From: Streptomyces plumbidurans | GTDB taxonomy: Bacteria > Actinomycetota > Actinomycetes > Streptomycetales > Streptomycetaceae | Length of the DNA stretch: 64,000 nucleotides | Direction: 5' to 3' | Assembly (NCBI RefSeq): GCF_019857225.1 | Contig: NZ_JAFJSY010000039.1 | Coordinates: 58,458-122,457, forward strand | Shown here: positions 17,393-26,369 of the stretch, in pieces | Layout of the letters: each line of letters starts with the position of its first letter | Numbering within the stretch: position 1 is the stretch's first letter | Notes under the pieces: generated by a model | Database searches by the model: none | Told to the model about the DNA's origin: nothing | Seen by the model: only the letters and a program-made list of their open reading frames with translations | Made by a program: the position numbers and the translations under genes

Positions 17393-19363
17393 TCAGTGAG
17401 AGTGACCGCTGGTCGGAGCGTCCTTCTTGACCGTCAACGGCAGCAACTTCTTCCCGCTGTTACTTACTTGTGGCCAAGTGTCCATCTGCGGGCACACCCC
17501 GCAGTCAAAACACGGCGTCCAGCGGCAGTCCTCGACCTCTGTTTCGTCGAGGGCGTCCTGCCAGTCCTCCCAGAGCCAGTCCTTGTCGAGGCCGGAGTCG
17601 AGGTGGTCCCAGGGGAGGACTTCCTCGTAGGTGCGTTCGCGGGTGGTGTACCAGTCGACGTCCACGCCGTAGGGGGCCAGGGCCTTGTCGGCGCAGGCCA
17701 TCCAGCGGTCGTAGGAGAAGTGTTCGCGCCAGCCGTCGAAGCGGCCGCCGTCCTCGTAGACGGCGCGGATGACCGCGCCGATGCGGCGGTCGCCCCGCGA
17801 CAGCAGGCCCTCCACGATGCCGGGCTTGCCGTCGTGGTAGCGGAAGCCGATCGAGCGGCCGTACTTCTTGTCGCCGCGGATCTTGTCGCGGAGCTTCTCC
17901 AGGCGGGCGTCCGTCTCCTCCGCCGACAGCTGCGGTGCCCATTGGAAGGGCGTGTGGGGCTTGGGGACGAAGCCGCCGATCGAGACCGTGCAGCGGATGT
18001 CGTTCTGGCCGGAGACCTTGCGGCCCTCGGCGATCACGTTCATCGCCATGTCGGCGATCTGCAGGACGTCCTCGTCCGTCTCCGTCGGCAGCCCGCACAT
18101 GAAGTACAGCTTCACCTGGCGCCAGCCGTTGCCGTACGCCGTGGAGACCGTGCGGATGAGATCGTCCTCCGAGACCATCTTGTTGATGACCTTGCGCATG
18201 CGCTCGGAGCCGCCCTCGGGTGCGAAGGTCAGGCCCGAACGGCGGCCGTTGCGCGTCAGTTCGTTGGCCAGGTCCACGTTGAAGGCGTCGACCCGGGTGG
18301 AGGGCAGGGACAGGCCGATCTTGTCCTCCTCGTACCGGTCCGCCAGGCCCTTGGCGATGTCGCCGATCTCCGAGTGGTCCGCGGAGGACAGGGACAGGAG
18401 GCCCACCTCCTCGAAGCCCGTCGCCTTCAGGCCCTTTTCCACCATGTCGCCGATACCGGTGATGGAGCGCTCGCGGACCGGGCGGGTGATCATGCCCGCC
18501 TGGCAGAAGCGGCAGCCGCGGGTGCAGCCGCGGAAGATCTCCACCGACATGCGCTCGTGGACCGTCTCGGCGAGCGGGACCAGGGGCTGCTTGGGGTAGG
18601 GCCACTCGTCGAGGTCCATGACCGTGTGCTTCGACACGCGCCAGGGCACGCCGCTCTTGTTCGGCACGACCCGGGCGATACGGCCGTCAGGCAGGTACTC
18701 GACGTCGTAGAACGCCGGGACGTACACCCCGCCGGTCCGCGCCAGCCGGAACAGGACCTCCTCGCGGCCGCCCGGGCGGCCCTCCGCCTTCCAGTCGCGG
18801 ATGATCTTCGTCATGTCCAGCACGGCCTGCTCGCCGTCGCCGATGATCGCCGCGTCGATGAAGTCCGCGATCGGCTCGGGGTTGAAGGCGGCGTGGCCGC
18901 CCGCCAGCACGATCGGGTCGTCGAGCCCGCGGTCCTTGGACTCCAGCGGGATGCCGGCCAGGTCGAGGGCGGTCAGCATGTTCGTGTAGCCCAGCTCCGT
19001 GGAGAAGGACAGGCCGAACACGTCGAAGGCCTTCACCGGGCGGTGGCTGTCCACCGTGAACTGCGGGACGGCGTGCTCCCGCATCAGGGCCTCCAGGTCC
19101 GGCCACACGCTGTACGTGCGCTCGGCGAGGACGCCCTTCTGCTCGTTCAGGACCTCGTAGAGGATCATGACGCCCTGGTTCGGCAGACCGACCTCGTAGG
19201 CGTCCGGGTACATCAGCGCCCAGCGGACGTCGCAGGACTCCCACGGCTTGACCGTGGAGTTGAGCTCTCCACCGACGTACTGGATCGGCTTCTGCACGTG
19301 CGGGAGCAGAGCTTCGAGCTGCGGGAAGACAGACTCGGCGGCCGCAGTGACTTCGGCAGGCAT
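17393..19363 (-). CDS. TIGR03960-type radical SAM protein with B12-binding-like N-terminus
   Basis: A 656-residue protein. The radical SAM cluster motif is C280-x3-C284-x2-C287 (FRGCTRGCRFCQAG). The N-terminal 200 residues resemble a cobalamin-binding-like domain (SCDVRWALMYPDAYEVGLPN, then VLAGGHAAFNPEP). A Cys-rich stretch CRWTPCFDCGVC lies near the C-terminus and may bind a second cluster. The biochemical role of this family is unknown to me; a link with tRNA/rRNA modification or with the neighbouring ribosomal gene cluster of other actinobacteria has been suggested by gene order only. The ATG at 19363 has GAAGG about 10 nt upstream. Confidence 0.88.
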   Translation of the reverse strand: MPAEVTAAAESVFPQLEALLPHVQKPIQYVGGELNSTVKPWESCDVRWALMYPDAYEVGLPNQGVMILYEVLNEQKGVLAERTYSVWPDLEALMREHAVPQFTVDSHRPVKAFDVFGLSFSTELGYTNMLTALDLAGIPLESKDRGLDDPIVLAGGHAAFNPEPIADFIDAAIIGDGEQAVLDMTKIIRDWKAEGRPGGREEVLFRLARTGGVYVPAFYDVEYLPDGRIARVVPNKSGVPWRVSKHTVMDLDEWPYPKQPLVPLAETVHERMSVEIFRGCTRGCRFCQAGMITRPVRERSITGIGDMVEKGLKATGFEEVGLLSLSSADHSEIGDIAKGLADRYEEDKIGLSLPSTRVDAFNVDLANELTRNGRRSGLTFAPEGGSERMRKVINKMVSEDDLIRTVSTAYGNGWRQVKLYFMCGLPTETDEDVLQIADMAMNVIAEGRKVSGQNDIRCTVSIGGFVPKPHTPFQWAPQLSAEETDARLEKLRDKIRGDKKYGRSIGFRYHDGKPGIVEGLLSRGDRRIGAVIRAVYEDGGRFDGWREHFSYDRWMACADKALAPYGVDVDWYTTRERTYEEVLPWDHLDSGLDKDWLWEDWQDALDETEVEDCRWTPCFDCGVCPQMDTWPQVSNSGKKLLPLTVKKDAPTSGHSH

Positions 19364-19446
19364 CTCGCGAACCTTCGTAGGACGGGACTGAACGGACAGG
19401 GGTGACCATCTAGCCTAACGCGATCGAACGACCCCCCGAACCGCCC

Positions 19447-20955
19447 TCAGACCCCCATCGCCTCCGTGACCTCCCGCCACGCACCCGGCAGCGCCACCTC
19501 GTCCGCCGTCGCGCGTGCCTCCTCGCGGCCGTAGAGCACTCCGTAGGTGAACGTGCTCTCCCCCGCCGCGTGCGCCACGGCGGACAGTTCGCGCAGGGTC
19601 AGGCGGGTCATGACGCTGTCCTGGTGGTCGCCGAGCAGGTTCTGCAGGGTCTTCATCGACCTGGTCAGCGCGGTCGCCGGGTCGCCGAGGGCGGGTACGG
19701 CCGCCTCCGCCGAGTAGCGCGTCCGCTTGGCCTTCTTGCGTGCCTCGTGCAGGGCGAGGTCGCGGTCGCGGCCGGCTTCCGTGGCGAGCGCCTTCTCCAC
19801 CCGGTCGGACAGCTTCCCGAAGTCCTTGCGTACGGCCTTGGCGATCACCTTGTCCGGGCTGCCCGCGGCGCCCCGGAGCAGCGGCGGCTCGTCGAGCAGC
19901 GCGTCGAGGGTGTCGAGCAGCGTGAGGTAGCGCCGGGAGTCCAGGACGCCGGTCAGGCGTCGGCGCGAGCCGCTGCGCCGGGCGTTCGTCCAGGTGTCCA
20001 GGCGGGTGCGGACCGGGCCGGAGAGCAAGATCCCCGGCAGTTCGTCGAGACGGGCCTTGAGGCGCTCGGTCAGGACCTCCGCGTCCCGGTCCACCCCGAG
20101 TTCACCGGCCAGCCACTTCAGTTCCTCGCCGACGGGGTCGGTGACCGTCCGGTCGAGCACCTTGCCGTACGAGCGGAAGGCGCTGCGCATGCGGCGGGTG
20201 GCGACGCGCATGCGGTGCACGGAGTCGTGCACGTCCTGCCGTACGGCCGGGTCGAGTGCGACGAGGGCGTCGCGCTGCTCACGGACGTAGGCGAGGACAT
20301 GATCGCCGGCGGTCTTCGGCGCCCGCGGCTTCCGCTTCCTCTTGCCGCCCTTCGTCGGCGGCGCCGTCTCGGCCAGCGCCCGCGCCAGTTTCGACGACGA
20401 CGTGGAGGGCCGTACGCCCGCCTTGCGCAGCCGTTTGTCGACCTTGTCGAGGAAGGCCGGGTCGCCGCCGTCGGCGAGCTCCACCTCCAGCTCGGTCCAC
20501 TGGGCGGCTCCGCCGTCGCCGGTGAGCCGCTCCGCGTGTACGGCGTCCACGCTGATCTCGGCGAGCAGGCGCCCGCCGGCGTCCACGAGGTCGCGGAGGT
20601 CGCGGTCGGAGCGCAGCCGGACGACGGGCCGCAGTTCGGCCTCGCGGACCCGGGAGCGGAGCAGGGCGGTGAGGTCGGCCGGGAGGGTGTCGGAGAGCGG
20701 GGCGTGGATCTCGTCGCGGACGCCGGGGGCGACGGGGAACTTCAGGTGCCAGCCGGCGTCGGAGCCGCCGGTGCGGCGGCGCAGCGTGATCGCGGCGGCG
20801 GCGAGGCGTTCGTCGGCGGTGTCGTAGTAGGTGGCGTCCAGATGCGCTACGCCCTTGTCGACCACGGCGTCGACGCCGGCGACACCGGTCAGGTCGGGCA
20901 GGCCGCTGTCGTCGGATTCGTATTTCCGCTCGATCTCGCGCTTTGTGTCCGCCAT
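19447..20955 (-). CDS. CYTH and CHAD domain protein
   Basis: A 502-residue protein. Residues 1-200 are a CYTH (triphosphate tunnel) domain with the EIERK signature at 7-11. Residues from about 220 to the end are a CHAD domain, an alpha-helical, His/Arg/Lys-rich module (HDSVHRMRVATRRMRSAFR) known in other proteins to bind polyphosphate. A Lys/Arg-rich linker (KGGKRKRKPRAPK) joins them. The likely substrate is inorganic triphosphate or polyphosphate. The ATG at 20955 is preceded by no Shine-Dalgarno but by TAGATT 6 nt upstream, so the mRNA may be leaderless. Confidence 0.88.
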   Translation of the reverse strand: MADTKREIERKYESDDSGLPDLTGVAGVDAVVDKGVAHLDATYYDTADERLAAAAITLRRRTGGSDAGWHLKFPVAPGVRDEIHAPLSDTLPADLTALLRSRVREAELRPVVRLRSDRDLRDLVDAGGRLLAEISVDAVHAERLTGDGGAAQWTELEVELADGGDPAFLDKVDKRLRKAGVRPSTSSSKLARALAETAPPTKGGKRKRKPRAPKTAGDHVLAYVREQRDALVALDPAVRQDVHDSVHRMRVATRRMRSAFRSYGKVLDRTVTDPVGEELKWLAGELGVDRDAEVLTERLKARLDELPGILLSGPVRTRLDTWTNARRSGSRRRLTGVLDSRRYLTLLDTLDALLDEPPLLRGAAGSPDKVIAKAVRKDFGKLSDRVEKALATEAGRDRDLALHEARKKAKRTRYSAEAAVPALGDPATALTRSMKTLQNLLGDHQDSVMTRLTLRELSAVAHAAGESTFTYGVLYGREEARATADEVALPGAWREVTEAMGV

Positions 20956-20967
20956 GAACCGAATCTA
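20956..20967 (-). promoter_or_regulatory. Leaderless-type -10 box of the CYTH-CHAD gene
   Basis: On the minus strand TAGATT is followed by CGGTTC and then the ATG. The 6-nt gap places the predicted transcription start at the start codon. The upstream side overlaps the hairpin at 20970-21012. Confidence 0.5.
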
Positions 20968-20969
20968 GT

Positions 20970-21012
20970 GGGATTCATCCGGGAGGGGCAGAGCTGCTCC
21001 CGGATGAATCCC
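20970..21012 (-). terminator. Terminator of the mre/rodA operon
   Basis: A perfect 16-bp inverted repeat (arms 20970-20985 and 20997-21012, 11-nt loop) lies 50 bp beyond the rodA stop. There is no clear T tract, as is common in Streptomyces. It abuts the -10 box of the CYTH-CHAD gene, so termination of the shape operon and initiation of the next gene occur in the same 60 bp. Confidence 0.75.
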
Positions 21013-21061
21013 GGGGAAACACGGATACAACTGGCGATACGTCAGGCCGACATGGGACTGT

Positions 21062-22261
21062 CTACGCCGACATGGGCCGCTGTGCGGTGATGGACTGCAG
21101 CAGCCCCACCGCTATCCAGACGGCGAACATCGACGAGCCGCCGTAGGAGACGAACGGCAGCGGCAGACCCGTGACCGGCATGATGCCGAGGGTCATGCCG
21201 ACGTTCTCGAAGACCTGGAAGGCGAACCAGGCGACGATCCCGGCGGCGACGATCGTGCCGTAGAGCTCGGTCGAGTCACGGGCGATGCGGCAGGCCCGCC
21301 ACAGGATCACGCCGAGCAGGACGATGATCAGCCCCGCGCCGACGAAGCCGAGCTCCTCCCCCGCGACGGTGAAGACGAAGTCGGTCTGCTGCTCGGGCAC
21401 GAACTGGCCGGTGGTCTGCGAGCCGTGGAAGAGGCCCGCGCCGGTCAGGCCGCCCGAACCGATCGCGATGCGGGCCTGGTTGGTGTTGTAGCCGACGCCC
21501 GCCGGGTCGAGCGCGGGGTTGGCGAAGGCGGCGAAGCGGTTGATCTGGTAGTCGTCCAGGATGTGCAGCTGCCATACGGCGATGGCGCCGACGGCGCCGG
21601 CCGCGATGAGACCGAACACCCACCGGTTGGAGGCGCCGGAGGCGAGCAGCACCCCGAGGATGATGATGACCATGACCATCACCGAGCCGAGGTCCGGCAT
21701 CAGCAGGACGATCAGTATCGGTACGGCGGCCAGGCCCAGGGCCTGCAGCACGGTGCGGTGGTCGGGGTAGGTCTTGTCGCCCGCGTCGACGCGCGCGGCC
21801 AGCAGCATCGCCATGCCCAGGATGATCGTGATCTTCACGAACTCCGAGGGCTGCAGGGAGAAGCCGCCGCCGAGCACGATCCAGGAGTGCGCGCCGTTGA
21901 CCGTGGAGCCGAGCGGGGTGAGCACCAGCAGGATCAGCAGGACCGAGAGGCCGTACAGGATCGGGATGACGGTGCGCAGGGCGCGGTGGCCGATCCAGAC
22001 CGTGGCGACCATCAGGGCCAGGCCGATGCCGGTGTTCATCAGGTGCCGGATGAGGAAGTAGTACGGGTCGCCCTGGTTGATCTCGGTGCGGTTGCGGGTG
22101 GCCGAGTAGACGAGGACGGTGCCGATCAGCGACAGCGCGATCGCGGCGAGCAGTATCGGCCAGTCCAGCCTGCGGGCGAGCGAGTCGCGGGCGAACACCC
22201 GCGTCCAGCCCCCGCGCTGCGGTCCGTACCCGGAGACGGAGAAGCTGTTGGCACCGGTCAT
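21062..22261 (-). CDS. rodA: SEDS peptidoglycan glycosyltransferase RodA (FtsW/RodA/SpoVE family)
   Basis: A 399-residue polytopic membrane protein. Family motifs are visible near the C-terminus (PVTGLPLPFVSYGGSSM) and in the large extracytoplasmic loop. SEDS proteins polymerise lipid II together with a class B PBP. Its start overlaps the stop of the PBP2 gene (ATGA), so the two partners are coupled. In Streptomyces this gene belongs to the mre cluster needed for spore wall integrity. It is the last gene of the operon and is followed by a strong hairpin. Confidence 0.93.
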   Translation of the reverse strand: MTGANSFSVSGYGPQRGGWTRVFARDSLARRLDWPILLAAIALSLIGTVLVYSATRNRTEINQGDPYYFLIRHLMNTGIGLALMVATVWIGHRALRTVIPILYGLSVLLILLVLTPLGSTVNGAHSWIVLGGGFSLQPSEFVKITIILGMAMLLAARVDAGDKTYPDHRTVLQALGLAAVPILIVLLMPDLGSVMVMVIIILGVLLASGASNRWVFGLIAAGAVGAIAVWQLHILDDYQINRFAAFANPALDPAGVGYNTNQARIAIGSGGLTGAGLFHGSQTTGQFVPEQQTDFVFTVAGEELGFVGAGLIIVLLGVILWRACRIARDSTELYGTIVAAGIVAWFAFQVFENVGMTLGIMPVTGLPLPFVSYGGSSMFAVWIAVGLLQSITAQRPMSA

Positions 22262-24510
22262 GTGAGCATCCTCCGGCTGCCTCGCCTGCGCGGCCGCCTG
22301 CGGGTGTTCCGGTTGGTCGAGGTGGGGGTGGCCGTGGTGGCGCCCGGCTGGTTCTCGTCCGGCGGGGTCTCGCCCTGCTTCTGGGCCTTCTTCAGGTCCT
22401 TGACGGGGTCCTTGGCGACCTTCGGGGAGTCGATCGTGCCGTCCGTCCTGACCTTGGGCAGGCCCTTCTGCGGGGTGGGCAGCAGCGCCTTCTTCTTGTC
22501 GATGGAGCCGTCGGCCTGGACGCCGTAGAGGGCGCTGTAGATGTTACGGACGGCCTCACCGGAGGCGCCCGAACCCGTACCGGCCTGGGCGATCGTCATG
22601 ACGACCGTGTAGTCCTTGGAGTACGTGGCGAGCCAGGAGGTGGTCTGCTTGCCGTAGACCTCGGCGGTACCGGTCTTGGCGTGCAGGGTGATCTTGTCCT
22701 GCGGCCAGCCCTGGAACTTCCAGGCGGCGGTACCGCTGGTGACGACGCCGGCGAGGGCCTTGTCGATGCCCTTGTGCGTGGCCTTGCTGATCGGGAGCTT
22801 CGCCTTGACCTTCGGCTTGATCTCCTTGACCGTCTTGCCGTCGGCGCTGACGACCGCCTTGCCGATGGTGGGGACGTACTCGGTGCCGCCGTTGGCGAGC
22901 GCCCCGTAGATCATGGCCTCCTGGATCGGCGTGAGCAGGGTGTCGCCCTGGCCGATGGAGTAGTTGATCGAGTCGCCCTCACGCATCTTGTTGCCTTCGA
23001 GGCAGTTCTCGTAGGCGATCTTCTCGACGTAACTGCCGTTCTTCTTGCCGGACTTGCACCAGGCGTCCTTGTTGGCCTTCCAGTAGTCCTCTTTCCACTG
23101 GCGGTCCGGGACGCGGCCGGTGACCTCGTTCGGCAGGTCGATGCCGGTCTGCTTGCCGAGGCCGAACTGGTGGGCCGTCTTGTAGAAGTAGTCCTTCGGC
23201 TGGCCCTTCTTGGGGTTGATGCCGCCGTCCTTCTTCCACTCGCGGTCGGCGAGGCCGTAGAAGACGGTGTCGCAGGAGACCTCGAGCGCCCGGCCCAGCG
23301 AGATGGGGCCGAAGCTCTCGCCCTCGAAGTTCTTGAAGACCTGGCCGCCGACCGAGTACGAGCTGGTGCAGGGGTAGCCGCCGTCCCAGGCGTAGCCGGC
23401 CTGGACCGCGGCGGCCGTGGAGACCACCTTGAAGGTCGAACCGGGCGCGGACTGACCCTGTATGGCCCTGTTGAGCAGCGGGTAGTCGGAACCCTTGCCG
23501 GTGAGCTTCTTGTAGTCCTTGGCGGAGATGCCGCCGACCCAGACGTTCGGGTCGTACGTCGGCGCGGACGCCATGGCGACGATGCGGCCGGTCTTGGCCT
23601 CCATCACGACGACGGCGCCGGAGTCGGCCTTGTAGTTCTCATTCGTGATCGAGTCGTACTGCTTGCGGGCAGCCTTCATCGCGGTGTCCAGCTCGTACTC
23701 GGCGACGCGCTGGACGCGGGAGTCGATGCTGGTGACGAGGTTGGAACCGGCCTGCGCGGGATCGGACTTGGCCTTGCCGATGACGCGCCCGAGGTTGTCC
23801 ACCTCGTAGCGGGTGACGCCGGCCTTGCCGCGCAGCTCCTTGTCGTACTGGCGCTCCAGGCCGCTGCGGCCGACCTGGTCGGAGCGCAGATACGGCGAGT
23901 CGGTGTGCTGCGCCTTGGTGATCTCCTCGTCGGTGACCGGCGAGAGGTAGCCGAGGACCTGGGAGGTGTTGGCCTTGCCGGGGGCCGGGTAGCGGCGCAG
24001 CGCCTCGGGTTCGGCGGTGATGCCGGGGAAGTCCTCGGCGCGCTCGCGGATCTGCATGGCCTGGCGGGGCGTGGCCTCGTCGGTGATGGGGATCGGCTGG
24101 TAGGGCGAGCCGTTCCAGCACGGCTGCGGCGTCTTGGCGTCGCACAGCCTGACCCGCTGCATGACGTCCTTGGGCGACATGCCCAGGATGCCGGCGAGCT
24201 TGGTGAGGACGGCCTTGCCGTCGTCCTTCATCTTCAGCAGGTCGGTGCGGGAGGCGGAGACCACGAGCCGGGTCTCGTTGTCGGCGATCGGCACGCCGCG
24301 CGCGTCCAGGATCGAGCCGCGCACGGCGGGTTGGACGACCTGCTGGACGTGGTTGCCGGACGCCTCCTTCTGGTACTGGGCGCCCTCACGGATCTGCAGG
24401 TACCACAGGCGGCCGCCCAGGGTGCCGAGCAGGGAGAGGACGAGGATCTGGATGACGACGAGCCGGATCTGTACCCGTGGGGTCCGTCCGGTCTCGGGGA
24501 TATTGGTCAC
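22258..24510 (-). CDS. mrdA: Penicillin-binding protein 2 (class B transpeptidase)
   Basis: A 750-residue bitopic protein with one N-terminal membrane segment (about 16-36), a PBP dimerisation domain and a transpeptidase domain. Catalytic motifs are S358-T-F-K361 (APGSTFK), SCD at 412-414 in place of SxN, and KTG at 612-614. The C-terminus is a long Pro/Lys/Thr-rich cytoplasm-independent tail ending in Arg-rich residues. It crosslinks peptidoglycan together with RodA. The GTG at 24510 has GGGAGG upstream. The gap from mreD is 80 bp. Confidence 0.93.
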   Translation of the reverse strand: MTNIPETGRTPRVQIRLVVIQILVLSLLGTLGGRLWYLQIREGAQYQKEASGNHVQQVVQPAVRGSILDARGVPIADNETRLVVSASRTDLLKMKDDGKAVLTKLAGILGMSPKDVMQRVRLCDAKTPQPCWNGSPYQPIPITDEATPRQAMQIRERAEDFPGITAEPEALRRYPAPGKANTSQVLGYLSPVTDEEITKAQHTDSPYLRSDQVGRSGLERQYDKELRGKAGVTRYEVDNLGRVIGKAKSDPAQAGSNLVTSIDSRVQRVAEYELDTAMKAARKQYDSITNENYKADSGAVVVMEAKTGRIVAMASAPTYDPNVWVGGISAKDYKKLTGKGSDYPLLNRAIQGQSAPGSTFKVVSTAAAVQAGYAWDGGYPCTSSYSVGGQVFKNFEGESFGPISLGRALEVSCDTVFYGLADREWKKDGGINPKKGQPKDYFYKTAHQFGLGKQTGIDLPNEVTGRVPDRQWKEDYWKANKDAWCKSGKKNGSYVEKIAYENCLEGNKMREGDSINYSIGQGDTLLTPIQEAMIYGALANGGTEYVPTIGKAVVSADGKTVKEIKPKVKAKLPISKATHKGIDKALAGVVTSGTAAWKFQGWPQDKITLHAKTGTAEVYGKQTTSWLATYSKDYTVVMTIAQAGTGSGASGEAVRNIYSALYGVQADGSIDKKKALLPTPQKGLPKVRTDGTIDSPKVAKDPVKDLKKAQKQGETPPDENQPGATTATPTSTNRNTRRRPRRRGSRRMLT

Positions 24511-24590
24511 TGCGGTTGCCTCCCCCTCTCAGTGCGTGTGTGTGTCATATCCGACGGACCTGTGAACGGCGGCCGCCGACTCACGCGCCC

Positions 24591-25268
24591 TCACAGCCTC
24601 TTGACCCCCTTGATGCGTCCCACGCGTGTGGTGCGGGTGCGGGCCCTGGTCTTCAGGCCGCCCAGGCCGCGCTGGCTGCCGAGCTTGAGGCCGGTTCCGT
24701 TGGAGATCCAGCCGGAGGAGATGTCGGCCGCCTTCTTCGAGGAGGAGCTGGTCTCGGCGAGCGGGTCGTTGTCCGCGCGCCGGGCCAGGAACATGATCCC
24801 GGGGACCACGAAGGGGGCCAGCAGCAGGTCGTAGAGCGCGGCCGTGAACAGCAGGCTCGCGAGGCCGACATGGCGGGCGGCGGTGTCGCCGACTAGGGCG
24901 CCCACGCCGGCGTAGAGCAGGGTCGTGCCGACGGCGGCGGCGACCACGACGACCATGGGGCCGGTGGCCGACTTCAGCCGTCCGTTGTCCGGTTTGGCGA
25001 GGCCGGCGAGATAGCCGATGACGCACAGCACCAGGGCGTAGCGCCCGGCGGCGTGGTCGGCGGGCGGCGCGAGGTCGGCGAGCAGGCCGGCGCCGAAGCC
25101 GACGAGGGCGCCGCCGACATGGCCGTAGACCAGGGCCAGGCCGAGGACCGTCAGCAGCAGCAAGTCGGGGACGGCGCCCGGCAGATGGAGCCGGGCCAGG
25201 ACGCTGACCTGGAGCACCATGGCTACGACGACGAGGGCCGTGGAGAGCAGGATCCGGTTGACGCGCAT
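24591..25268 (-). CDS. mreD: Rod shape-determining membrane protein MreD
   Basis: A 225-residue protein with five or six hydrophobic segments in the first 165 residues, as in MreD, and a basic C-terminal extension of about 50 residues (KTRARTRTTRVGRIKGVKR) that E. coli MreD lacks. It sits in the elongation complex with MreC. GGAG precedes the ATG, 13 bp after mreC. Identification rests mainly on position and membrane topology because MreD sequences diverge strongly. Confidence 0.88.
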   Translation of the reverse strand: MRVNRILLSTALVVVAMVLQVSVLARLHLPGAVPDLLLLTVLGLALVYGHVGGALVGFGAGLLADLAPPADHAAGRYALVLCVIGYLAGLAKPDNGRLKSATGPMVVVVAAAVGTTLLYAGVGALVGDTAARHVGLASLLFTAALYDLLLAPFVVPGIMFLARRADNDPLAETSSSSKKAADISSGWISNGTGLKLGSQRGLGGLKTRARTRTTRVGRIKGVKRL

Positions 25269-25281
25269 GGGGATTCAGCTC

Positions 25282-26247
25282 CTACTGCTGGGTCTGGCCG
25301 TCGATCGGCGCGGTCGCCGACGGGGTGACGGTGACCGTGACCGTCGGGGTGGGGGTCGGCTTGGGCTTCTTCGGCAGCACCGTGTCGCGCGGATCCTTCT
25401 TCGGGGCCTGGACGACCACGCCGACGATGTCGAGCTTGGTGAAGCTGACGTAGGGCGTGATGTAGAGGGTGCGGGTGAGGGCCCCGCCGGAGGGGTCGAC
25501 GCGGGAGACCACGCCGACCGGGACGCCCGGCACGAAGGGCTTGTCGGCCTCGGAGCCGAAGGTGACCAGGCGGTCGCCCTTCTTCACGTCCGCCTTGCTG
25601 TTGAGGAGTTCGACGCGCAGCGGGCGGTCGCCCTGTCCGGAGGCGAAGCCGAGTTCGTCGCTGTTCTCCATGCGGGTGCCGACGGAGAAGTCCGGGTCGT
25701 TGGCGAGGAGCACGGTGGAGACGTCGGGGCCGACGTTGGTGACCCGGCCGACCAGGCCGTCGCCGTTGAGCACCGTCATGTCGCGCTTGATGCCGTCGTT
25801 GGCGCCGATGTCGATGGTGACCGTCCAGGAGAAGCCCTGGGCCGCTCCTATGGCGATGACCTGGGCGCCCTTGATGCCGTACTGCCCCTCCGCGGCGACC
25901 TTCAGCATCTTGTCGAGCTGCTTGAGGCGGCTGGAGTTGCGGTCGTCGCTGCCCAGCTTCGCCTTGAGGGCCGCGTTCTCCTTCTCCAGGCGGGCGAGGC
26001 GGTCGTGCCGGGTGCCCGAGTCACGGACCGCGGAGACGGCGTCGCCGACGGGGTTGACCGCCGTCGACACACCGTCCTCCACCGGCCCGAACACCGTGGC
26101 CGCCAGCTGGCGGGCACCGTCGACCGGTGAGTCCTCCCCACCGCGGATGTCCACCGTGATCAAGGCGAACGCGATGGCGATCAGCAGCACCAGGAGCAGC
26201 CGGCTCTCTCGTGTGTCCCTCACGTGCGGCGGCCGTGCCTTCCTCAT
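25282..26247 (-). CDS. mreC: Rod shape-determining protein MreC
   Basis: A 321-residue protein with an N-terminal membrane segment (LLLVLLIAIAFALITVDI, about 17-34), a short coiled coil (LARLEKENAALKAKLG) and the extracytoplasmic beta-barrel domain. The C-terminal tail is rich in Thr/Pro/Val repeats (TPTPTVTVTVTPSATAP). It links MreB filaments to the wall synthases. There is no obvious Shine-Dalgarno at the ATG. The 122-bp gap to mreB contains a hairpin and a direct repeat. Confidence 0.92.
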   Translation of the reverse strand: MRKARPPHVRDTRESRLLLVLLIAIAFALITVDIRGGEDSPVDGARQLAATVFGPVEDGVSTAVNPVGDAVSAVRDSGTRHDRLARLEKENAALKAKLGSDDRNSSRLKQLDKMLKVAAEGQYGIKGAQVIAIGAAQGFSWTVTIDIGANDGIKRDMTVLNGDGLVGRVTNVGPDVSTVLLANDPDFSVGTRMENSDELGFASGQGDRPLRVELLNSKADVKKGDRLVTFGSEADKPFVPGVPVGVVSRVDPSGGALTRTLYITPYVSFTKLDIVGVVVQAPKKDPRDTVLPKKPKPTPTPTVTVTVTPSATAPIDGQTQQ

Positions 26248-26369
26248 AGGAATGTGCAGAGGTTTTGATGTTCAGGTGTGCAGAGGTTTATGGGTGAGCT
26301 TATGCCTCTATATCAACGAGCCGCCGCACGAGAGGAGATCATCTCGTACGGCGGAATCGAAGAGTTACG
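26248..26369 (-). promoter_or_regulatory. mreB-mreC intergenic hairpin and direct repeats
   Basis: Two features are seen. A 13-bp stem with one mismatch (arms 26321-26333 and 26342-26354, 8-nt loop) starts 16 bp after the mreB stop and lacks a T tract. A direct repeat of TGTGCAGAGGTTT lies at 26253-26265 and 26277-26289, 24 bp apart and just upstream of mreC. The stem could be a partial terminator and the repeat a regulator site; both roles are inference. Confidence 0.5.

Noticed and set aside
17309..19405. A 698-codon frame opposite the radical SAM gene and similar long antisense frames elsewhere
   Set aside because: High third-position GC opens antisense frames in this genome; their codon use and composition are unlike real genes, and the minus-strand gene is well identified.
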